Source: an uncultured Opitutia bacterium
GTDB taxonomy: Bacteria > Verrucomicrobiota > Verrucomicrobiia > Opitutales > UBA953
NCBI GenBank assembly: GCA_903895475.1
Contig: CAITUF010000069.1
Location: 1 to 12,553 of the forward strand
Reading direction: 5' to 3'
Length of the DNA stretch: 12,553 nt
Position 1 is the stretch's first letter; each line of letters opens with the position of its first letter. Position numbers and translations under genes: made by a program. Below are positions 7,176-12,553 of this stretch, piece by piece. Under the pieces are notes generated by a model, which did not search any database, was not told where the DNA came from, and saw only the letters and a list, made by a program, of their open reading frames with translations.

Positions 7176-8147
7176 TCAGTAATCCTTCTTCTTCGCCTCA
7201 CTCGAAGGTTTGTTCCCGCCAGGGCTGTTGCCGGGTTTATCGCTGGTCGGCATCTTGCGACCGAACTCACCCTTCAGGCTTTCGAGCGAACTACGGGCTT
7301 CCTGTTCGGACATGCGCTTCTCTTGGCCTTCGCGGGGATCGGTCTTCCCGCCCGAGCCACCCTTCGGTTTTTGCATGCCCTCAGGGAAGAAGTTCTCGTC
7401 ATCATCGCCTTCGCCTTCGGCGTTCTGTGGGAGCTTATCCGGCGGGATGCGCTTGGCCAATTCGCGGATGACCTCGCGGAGTTCTTCCTGCTTCTTCCGT
7501 TGGTCGGCGATGGCTTCTTCGAGTGCGAGGGTTTCCTTCTTCAGTGCGCGCAGGAGTTCCTCGATGGCCTCCGCATTCTGCAGCGAGGGCTGGTCTTGTG
7601 TATTGAGTTCGTGGGCGCTACGGAAATCGCCGACGGAGCGGACCCAGCTGGCGATGACGCCGGCGCGCTTCGCGACCATGGCCTCTTCCTTGGGAATGAG
7701 TTTCTTGACGGTGCGGTAAGTGCCGATGCCGCCGCCGAGGGCGGACACCGCCGGAACGTAGTCGGGCTCCTTGCCGTCCGCTTTGGCCTTATCGATGATT
7801 TCGATTTGGTCCTTCATATCCGAAATATCGGCGTCCGACGCTTCGAGGTAGGAGCGGGCGATGGAGAGTTCAGTGACGTCGCCGACCGTCTTCCCGCCGA
7901 GGGCGACCTTGCCGCGGCCGAACCGCACGTGGCCGAGGTTATGCAGAGCGGGTAGGCGGAGTACGTCGTCGTTGCGAGCCAGCGAGGCTTTCAGTGCTTC
8001 CTCCGCCCCGACGAGGTCACCTTGTTGCAGGCGCAGCGTGCCGCGGTTGTGCAGTTCGCGGGTGTCGAGCAGGGCGAGTTCGTCAGGGGTCTTCTCGGCG
8101 GCGAAGGCCGTCGCCGCGATGAGGAGCAGGGGAAGAAGCGATTTCAT
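7176..8147 (-). CDS. batC: BatC-like TPR protein with coiled coil and charged tail
   Basis: A 323-residue exported protein. It has a signal peptide (MKSLLPLLLIAATAFA, cleavage near residue 16-17) and TPR-like helices (about 28-80, with LHNRGTLRLQQGDLVGAEEAL and LHNLGHVRFGRG). A helical middle follows, then a strongly predicted coiled coil (about 195-234, rich in E and K) and a low-complexity tail with GDDDENFFPEG, a Gly/Lys stretch and a basic end. BatC proteins are TPR proteins that join BatA/BatB/BatD, and the tail resembles that family. Start choice: the frame is open to an ATG at 8219, but that would overlap batB by 76 bases and put 24 residues before the signal peptide. ATG at 8147 forms an ATGA overlap with the batB stop. 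No Shine-Dalgarno sequence is seen, so translation is probably coupled. The helical middle is longer than in minimal BatC proteins. Confidence 0.82.
   Translation of the reverse strand: MKSLLPLLLIAATAFAAEKTPDELALLDTRELHNRGTLRLQQGDLVGAEEALKASLARNDDVLRLPALHNLGHVRFGRGKVALGGKTVGDVTELSIARSYLEASDADISDMKDQIEIIDKAKADGKEPDYVPAVSALGGGIGTYRTVKKLIPKEEAMVAKRAGVIASWVRSVGDFRSAHELNTQDQPSLQNAEAIEELLRALKKETLALEEAIADQRKKQEELREVIRELAKRIPPDKLPQNAEGEGDDDENFFPEGMQKPKGGSGGKTDPREGQEKRMSEQEARSSLESLKGEFGRKMPTSDKPGNSPGGNKPSSEAKKKDY
7183..7187 (-). promoter_or_regulatory. Shine-Dalgarno sequence of batD
   Basis: AAGGA on the minus strand, 8 bases before the ATG at 7174. It decides this start over the upstream GTG at 7270. 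Confidence 0.7.
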
Positions 8148-9154
8148 CGGATGGGCGTTCGGCGGGTGGAAAGAAGCGATTCGAGGACAATCAAGGCGAG
8201 GGCTAGCGAAAGGAACCATTCTTCGCGGGGGACGCCGCGGCGCGTCGCGCCCGTGCCATCGGTGCCCGCTTGGATGGCGAGGCGGAGGGCTTCCATGCCT
8301 TCCCCCGCTTGGCCGAGGCGCACGAAACGGCCGCGGGTGATTTCCGCGACCTGGGTGAGGGTGGCTTCATCCAGTCGGCTGCGAATCTCTTCACCGCTGG
8401 AATCTTTGAGGGTGTCGGGCGAACCTAGCGCGCTGATCACGGTAATCGGGCCGCCCGCCGGTGTACCGACTCCGATGCTGTGGACCACCAACCCTTCGCG
8501 GGCGAGTTTCTTCGCCGCGTCAATACCGCCGGCCTCGAGGTCTTCCCCGTCGGTGAGCATCAAGACAAGCTTGCGGTTACGGTTCTTAGCGAAGGCCGCT
8601 TCGGCCTCTTCTAAGGCACGGCCGATATCCGTACCAGGTACTTGGATGCTCGATGTATCCGTCTCTTCCAGCGTGCGGAAGAACGCGTCGTAGTCGCGGG
8701 TTAAGGGACACTGGAGGAAGGCTTGGCCGGAGAAAGCCACCAGGCCGACGCTGCCGGTGCCCTTGCGGCGCACGAAGTTCGCAATGGAAGCTTTGGCCCG
8801 TGCGAGGCGGTTGGGCCGCATATCCGCGACGAGCATCGACTTCGAGACATCGAGTACGAAGACCACATCTTCAGTGGTGGCGCGTTGCTCGGTGATTTCG
8901 ACGCCCCAACGCGGCCCGGCCAAGGCGACGCCGATGAGGGCGATGGCGGTGGTGACCGCGAGGTCCTTGCTGAAGCGACGGGTCGAGGAGTAGCCGGCAG
9001 TCAGGCGACTTAAGAGGCGCTCGGCCGCAAAGGCCGCCAAGCCCTTGCGGCGGCGGTTCTCCGTCCAGCGCAGCCCAGCGAAGCCAGCAAGCGCGACGAC
9101 AACGGCGACGGCGAGGAGCCAAGGGGTCTCAAAATGGAAGTCGGCGAAGTCCAT
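8144..9154 (-). CDS. batB: BatB-like membrane VWA-domain protein
   Basis: A 336-residue inner-membrane protein: a membrane segment near the N-terminus (about 12-28), a second at about 64-80 ending in the family motif AGPRWG, then a von Willebrand A domain (about 95-290) and a C-terminal membrane segment (about 313-329). The metal-ion adhesion site is complete: DVSKS (Asp102, Ser104, Ser106), Thr175 in PGTDIG and Asp202 in TDGED. Such domains bind Mg2+/Mn2+ and protein partners. Position directly after batA and before batC, and the MRPNRLARAK motif after the MIDAS, fit BatB. The start is 3 bases after the batA stop, with no Shine-Dalgarno sequence. The VWA domain would face the periplasm if both N-terminal helices span the membrane as in relatives, but orientation is inferred. 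Confidence 0.92.
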   Translation of the reverse strand: MDFADFHFETPWLLAVAVVVALAGFAGLRWTENRRRKGLAAFAAERLLSRLTAGYSSTRRFSKDLAVTTAIALIGVALAGPRWGVEITEQRATTEDVVFVLDVSKSMLVADMRPNRLARAKASIANFVRRKGTGSVGLVAFSGQAFLQCPLTRDYDAFFRTLEETDTSSIQVPGTDIGRALEEAEAAFAKNRNRKLVLMLTDGEDLEAGGIDAAKKLAREGLVVHSIGVGTPAGGPITVISALGSPDTLKDSSGEEIRSRLDEATLTQVAEITRGRFVRLGQAGEGMEALRLAIQAGTDGTGATRRGVPREEWFLSLALALIVLESLLSTRRTPIR

Positions 9155-9157
9155 GGA

Positions 9158-10201
9158 TCAGGGCGCGCGCGGGCGGTAGAGCCCGAGGAGGAGTTCGGCG
9201 AGGAGTAGGGTGAAGGCGGCGACAATCCAAGCGTAGCGGTGGCTCTCGAAGGTGACGCTCTCGCGGATCTTCACCTCGGTCCGTTCGAGGCGATTAATTT
9301 CTTCGTAGACGCGGGAGAGCTCGTCCTTATCCAGGGCCCGGAAGAAGCGGCCGTTGGTCAGCTTCGCCATCTTCTCCAGCATTTCGTAGTTCGCTGGGTT
9401 GATGGTCTGCATCGGAATCGTCTTACCGAAGGGATCGCGGATAATCTTGCCCGTGCGGATGTCGAATTGCGGCAGCACGGTGGGCTCATTCTTGCCTAGG
9501 CCGACCGTATACATGCGGATGCCGAGGGCTGCCGCGAGTTCGGCCGACGGCACCGGCAGGATCGCCTTGCTCATGTTATCGTCGCCATCGGTGAGGAGAA
9601 TGAGGACCTTCGAGTTCTTGCCCTTCAGGTTCTTCATTCGATCGAGCGCCATGGCCACGCCGTCGCCAATCGCCGTGCCGGCTTCGCGGATGATGCCGAT
9701 GTGCATACGGTCGACACCCTTGCTGACCCAGTCCCGGTTAATGGTAATCGGGCTGAGGAGGTAGGGCTTGCCGGAGAAGACCACGGCACCGATGCGGTCA
9801 TCCGTGCGCTTCGTGATGAAATCTTGGATAACCGTGTAGCTCGCCTGCCAGCGGGTGACTTCTTCCCGCGGCGTGCTCATGTCTAAAGCCATCATCGACC
9901 ACGAAAGGTCGACCACGAGCATGATGTCCAAGCCCTCGGTTTCTCGCTCGATTTCCTTACTGACGGTCCGGGGTCCGGCAATGGCGACAATCAGGGCCGC
10001 CACCGTGGCGAGACGCAGGAAGACGCGCAGCGAGCCGGTCGCTTCGCGCACGGGCGCGGACACGGCGCGCAAGAGGCCAACGTCGGGATAGAGCAGGGCC
10101 GCGGCTTGGCCGGATTTTCCACGCAACCACGAGTAGAGTGGGAGTAACGCGAGGAAGATCAGCACCCACGGGTGTTCGAATTCGAAGCCAAGTTCGTTCA
10201 T
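9158..10201 (-). CDS. batA: BatA-like membrane VWA-domain protein
   Basis: A 347-residue paralogue of the following BatB. It has a membrane segment at about 11-26 (FEHPWVLIFLALLPLYSWL begins it), a second at about 60-76 ending IAGPR, a VWA domain (about 91-300) and a C-terminal membrane segment (about 324-342). The MIDAS residues are present: DLSWS (Asp98, Ser100, Ser102), Thr176 in GTAIG and Asp205 in TDGDD. The N-terminal half of the domain is followed by AGTAIGDGVAMALDRMK, the classic BatA signature. The start overlaps the stop of the DUF4381-like gene as ATGA, with no Shine-Dalgarno sequence. In Bacteroides, BatA-E were described as an aerotolerance locus. The protein probably works with BatB as a membrane-bound VWA pair driven by the MoxR ATPase, which is family knowledge plus context. 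Confidence 0.94.
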   Translation of the reverse strand: MNELGFEFEHPWVLIFLALLPLYSWLRGKSGQAAALLYPDVGLLRAVSAPVREATGSLRVFLRLATVAALIVAIAGPRTVSKEIERETEGLDIMLVVDLSWSMMALDMSTPREEVTRWQASYTVIQDFITKRTDDRIGAVVFSGKPYLLSPITINRDWVSKGVDRMHIGIIREAGTAIGDGVAMALDRMKNLKGKNSKVLILLTDGDDNMSKAILPVPSAELAAALGIRMYTVGLGKNEPTVLPQFDIRTGKIIRDPFGKTIPMQTINPANYEMLEKMAKLTNGRFFRALDKDELSRVYEEINRLERTEVKIRESVTFESHRYAWIVAAFTLLLAELLLGLYRPRAP

Positions 10202-10716
10202 GGGCGGGTCGGGGATGGCGTGGCGAAGGCCCGGCGCGAGGCTTCGACGCGTTGGACGGCTTCGCGTACTTGCGCGATGAGGATGTCAGGGGCTGCAGTC
10301 GCACCCGCAAATTTCGCGAGGTCGGCGGTCTGTAAAGCGGTCAGTAAAAGGCTTTGGGCTGGCAGGTAAAGCGGTAGGGTTTCCAGCCGGGCGGCCAGTT
10401 CCTGCGTCGAGAGGCTAGCGGCAAGTTGTCCGTCGGTCGCCGCGAGGAAGTCCCGGAGTCCATGCGACACCAGTGCAGCGGCGGCGGGACCGGCGGTGCG
10501 GGCGGCTTGTTGCAAGGTTTGTTCAAGAACCTGTTGGGCGGAGGTCAGCGCTGGCCGTTGGCGCCGGCGGCGGGCGACTTCCAGCAGCCCGAGGGTGATG
10601 ATTAAGGCGATGCCGAAGGCCACAGCGCCCCAATAGGATTCCCACCAGCCCGGCGGAATCACAGCTTGCGGGCCTTGCAGCACCAGCGGGGTATCGTCGG
10701 CGGCGAGAAAGATCAT
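10198..10716 (-). CDS. DUF4381-like single-pass membrane protein of the Bat operon
   Basis: A 172-residue protein with a short N-terminal segment ending PPGWWESYWG, one membrane helix (about 30-46), an Arg-rich cytoplasmic stop (RRRRQR, 49-54) and a mostly helical, Ala/Leu-rich cytoplasmic domain (about 58-160). The N-terminal PP.W pattern, the single helix, the size and the place between the DUF58 and batA genes match DUF4381-type proteins commonly found there. No catalytic motif is visible. Both ends overlap neighbours as ATGA (DUF58 stop upstream, batA start downstream) and there is no Shine-Dalgarno sequence, so translation is likely coupled. It may link the cytoplasmic DUF58 protein to the membrane Bat proteins, which is inference. 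The family label is moderately sure; the gene itself is sure. Confidence 0.8.
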   Translation of the reverse strand: MIFLAADDTPLVLQGPQAVIPPGWWESYWGAVAFGIALIITLGLLEVARRRRQRPALTSAQQVLEQTLQQAARTAGPAAAALVSHGLRDFLAATDGQLAASLSTQELAARLETLPLYLPAQSLLLTALQTADLAKFAGATAAPDILIAQVREAVQRVEASRRAFATPSPTRP

Positions 10717-11618
10717 CGGCGGCGACGGCGCTCGAAGAAGCGGCTTAAGGTAGGAGCGACCGAGGCCTCGGCATCGAGGCGAACAACATCGACGCCGGCG
10801 CGGCCTAAGGCGGCACTGGTAGCGGCGAGCCGGGCTTGAGCCGCTGCGGTGAAGCGGGCACGGAGGCTGGCCGAACTAGTATCGACTTCACGGATCTCGC
10901 CGGTTTCGGCGTCTTCTAAGGCGACAATGCCGACGTCAGGTAGGATGTATTCGCGTTCGTCGACGAGTTGCACGCAAGCGGTGTCATGGCGGGCGTTAAG
11001 CTCGCCGACGGCGGCGGCCATAGCGTCCTCGCCTTCGGGGCCAGCCAGGAAGTCGGAAACGACAAAGACCATCGCCCGGCGCTTGAGTGCGCGGGCGAGG
11101 CGGCGCATCGGCGTGGCAAAAGCGGTTCGTTTGGCGAGCGGTGGGTGGTCGAGCACATCGCGGATGAGGCGCAGGACATGGCGGCGACCCTTCTTGGCGG
11201 GAATCCAGAGTTCTTCACGGTCGGTGAAGAGCAGCAGCCCGACCTTATCGCCGGCCTTAAGGGCGGAGACAGCGAGCGCGGCGGCCACTTCCGCGGCGCG
11301 TTCGCGTAAGGTCACCCGGCCGGAGCCGAAGCCGGCGGAGCCAGAGATGTCGACCGCGAGTACCATCGTCAGTTCGCGTTCCTCGCGGTAGAGGCGGATG
11401 AACGGCTTGCCAGTGCGGGCGGTGACATTCCAGTCGAGCGCGCGCACGTCGTCGCCAGGCACATATTCGCGGAGCTCTTCGAAGTCGGTACCGCGACCCT
11501 TATAGCGCGAGAGGTAGGCGCCGACCATCGCGTCGTTGACCATGCGCATAGCCACAATCTCGACGCGCTGGGCGCGGCGGAGGGTGTCCTGGGCAGAAGT
11601 CGGGACGACGGGGTCCAC
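10713..11618 (-). CDS. DUF58 VWA-like protein of the MoxR/Bat operon
   Basis: A 301-residue soluble protein without membrane segments. The DUF58 hallmark is clear at residues 43-70: GTDFEELREYVPGDDVRALD followed by WNVTARTG. A VWA-like fold comes next with DISGS (Asp90, Ser92, Ser94), GLLLFTD (127-133), GRRHVLRLIRD (144-154) and VSDF (Asp189). The MIDAS threonine is not in the usual GTD context; Thr165 or Thr169 may serve. DUF58 genes directly follow moxR genes in many bacteria, and the product is thought to be a partner of the ATPase. The start is a GTG 19 bases after the moxR stop without a Shine-Dalgarno sequence; it is chosen because the LRRAQRVEI helix at 13-21 is conserved in the family. 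The C-terminus is very Arg-rich (FERRRRR). The stop overlaps the next gene as ATGA. Confidence 0.93.
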   Translation of the reverse strand: MDPVVPTSAQDTLRRAQRVEIVAMRMVNDAMVGAYLSRYKGRGTDFEELREYVPGDDVRALDWNVTARTGKPFIRLYREERELTMVLAVDISGSAGFGSGRVTLRERAAEVAAALAVSALKAGDKVGLLLFTDREELWIPAKKGRRHVLRLIRDVLDHPPLAKRTAFATPMRRLARALKRRAMVFVVSDFLAGPEGEDAMAAAVGELNARHDTACVQLVDEREYILPDVGIVALEDAETGEIREVDTSSASLRARFTAAAQARLAATSAALGRAGVDVVRLDAEASVAPTLSRFFERRRRR

Positions 11619-11637
11619 GGGCGGGGCAGCGGGCGGA

Positions 11638-12553
11638 TTAAGGGACCTTCACCGCGTCGAGGACGCGGCGGACGATGGCGTCAGCGTCGACGCCTTCGGC
11701 GTCCGCTTCATACGTGAGGATGAGGCGGTGACGGAGCACGTCGGGCGCGATATCCTTAATATCCTGAGGGGTGACGTGGTCGCGGCCCTGCAGGAAGGCC
11801 CAAGCCTTGGCGGCGAGGGTCAGGTTGATGGTCGCGCGCGGGGAGGCACCGAACTGTACGAGTTTCTTTAAGTCTGGGCCGCCTTCGTGGGGGCCGCGGG
11901 TGGCGAGCACGAGCGAGACGATGTAGTCACGCACGGGGTCGGCGACATGGATGGCGTCGACTGCCTGGCGGGCTTCCATGATTTCCTGTTGGGAGATGAC
12001 CGGGCTGACGTCGAGCTTCGGCGAAGTGGTCGCCATCGCGTCGAGGATTTTACGCTCTTCATCGCGGGTCGGGTAGCCAATGTTCAGCTTTAGCATGAAA
12101 CGGTCGACCTGTGCTTCCGGCAGCGGGTAGGTGCCCTCTTGGTCGATCGGGTTCTGCGTGGCGAGGACGAGGAACGGTGTCGGTAGGCGGTGGGTTTCAC
12201 CGCCGAGCGTGACTTGGCGCTCTTGCATCGCTTCGAGAAGGGCCGATTGCACCTTGGCGGGCGCGCGGTTGATTTCGTCAGCGAGGATGAAGTTCGCGAA
12301 GATCGGGCCCTTCTTCACGCTGTATTCACCAGACTTCGGATCGTAAATCAGCGTGCCGACGATGTCGGCAGGCAAAAGGTCGGGCGTGAACTGAATGCGC
12401 GCGAAGTTCGCTTGGACCGTTTGGGCGAGCGTGCGGACCGAGAGCGTCTTGGCGAGGCCGGGGACGCCTTCGAGGAGGACGTGGCCATTACCGAGGAGGC
12501 CGATGAGCAGGCGGTCGACGAGGTATTGCTGGCCGACGACGACGCGAGCGACC
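11638..12553 (-). CDS. moxR: MoxR-family AAA+ ATPase, 5' partial
   Basis: Cytoplasmic AAA+ ATPase of the MoxR proper type, the motor that acts with VWA proteins in maturing or remodelling protein complexes. 304 residues are present and the start lies beyond base 12553; about 25-35 residues are probably missing compared with a usual length of some 330. Motifs by residue from the first full codon: Walker A GVPGLAKT (29-36), MoxR-type FTPDLLPADIVG (55-66), Walker B FILADE (Asp92, Glu93), sensor 1 ATQNP (Asn134) and arginine-finger region QVDRF (Arg151). A C-terminal lid domain contains GASPRA. The first possible start downstream, a TTG at 12375, is internal and not used. Nineteen bases separate it from the DUF58 gene, and it is the first visible gene of the operon, whose promoter is outside the window. 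Assignment is firm. Confidence 0.96.
   Translation of the reverse strand, partial: VARVVVGQQYLVDRLLIGLLGNGHVLLEGVPGLAKTLSVRTLAQTVQANFARIQFTPDLLPADIVGTLIYDPKSGEYSVKKGPIFANFILADEINRAPAKVQSALLEAMQERQVTLGGETHRLPTPFLVLATQNPIDQEGTYPLPEAQVDRFMLKLNIGYPTRDEERKILDAMATTSPKLDVSPVISQQEIMEARQAVDAIHVADPVRDYIVSLVLATRGPHEGGPDLKKLVQFGASPRATINLTLAAKAWAFLQGRDHVTPQDIKDIAPDVLRHRLILTYEADAEGVDADAIVRRVLDAVKVP

Noticed and set aside
7175..7270. N-terminal extension of batD to a GTG at 7270
   Set aside because: It would overlap batC by about 95 bases and place 32 Arg-rich residues before a clear signal peptide. The ATG at 7174 has a Shine-Dalgarno sequence.
6551..7955. Long plus-strand reading frames (306 and 287 residues) opposite batD and batC
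   Set aside because: They are antisense to genes with clear families, signal peptides and coupled starts. The translations are Arg/Gly/Ala-rich without domain motifs, as expected for the opposite strand of GC-rich coding DNA.
8148..8219. N-terminal extension of batC to an ATG at 8219
   Set aside because: It would overlap batB and bury the signal peptide. The ATG at 8147 forms the ATGA junction seen elsewhere in the operon.
12373..12375. TTG at 12375 as start of the moxR gene
   Set aside because: The frame continues to the window edge and encodes the Walker A motif upstream of this codon, so the TTG is an internal leucine and the gene is partial only because the window ends.
1..12553. tRNA or rRNA genes, CRISPR arrays, transposons, prophage or attachment sites
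   Set aside because: The window is continuously covered by housekeeping-type genes with short or overlapping junctions; no repeats, integrase or transposase motifs or structured RNA were seen.

Overview
The window is GC-rich, densely coding bacterial DNA. It holds two tail-to-tail gene blocks and no gene-free stretch over 100 bases. The left block (1-3547, + strand) is the distal part of an aa3/caa3-type cytochrome c oxidase operon: ctaD (5' end outside the window), ctaE, ctaF, a small putative lipoprotein and the assembly factor ctaG. The right block (12553-3552, - strand) is a complete-looking Bat ('Bacteroides aerotolerance') operon. It runs moxR-type AAA+ ATPase (5' end outside the window), DUF58 protein, a DUF4381-like membrane protein, batA, batB, batC, batD, batE, and then a LptF/LptG-family permease gene. 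The two blocks converge with only 4 bases between their stop codons.

The organism is a Gram-negative-type bacterium, because it has a lipopolysaccharide-export permease, periplasmic Bat proteins and lipoprotein or signal peptides. High GC, the many starts without a Shine-Dalgarno sequence, the compact subunit III and IV genes and the complete moxR-DUF58-DUF4381-batABCDE series fit Verrucomicrobiota (Opitutae-like) best. This is inference from gene content, and Planctomycetota or related groups are not excluded.

In the oxidase block, subunit I carries the CuB/heme a3 site, the HPEVY glutamate of A1-type oxidases and the K-channel lysine. Subunits III and IV are the accessory membrane subunits, and CtaG is a copper-related assembly factor. 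Subunit II and the operon promoter must lie upstream of the window. In the Bat block, MoxR is a cytoplasmic AAA+ ATPase. DUF58, BatA and BatB are von Willebrand A (VWA) proteins with metal-ion (MIDAS) sites. BatC and BatE are TPR proteins, and BatD is a large periplasmic membrane-anchored protein. Junctions in this operon are mostly 4-base ATGA overlaps or gaps of 1-3 bases, so strong translational coupling is expected. MoxR-VWA pairs elsewhere mature metalloenzymes or respiratory complexes, so having this set beside a heme-copper oxidase is suggestive but unproven.

No RNA genes, insertion sequences, CRISPR arrays or attachment sites were seen. No promoter is visible, since both operons start outside the window. 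There is no convincing intrinsic terminator at the convergent junction, only a short palindrome across the two stop codons.
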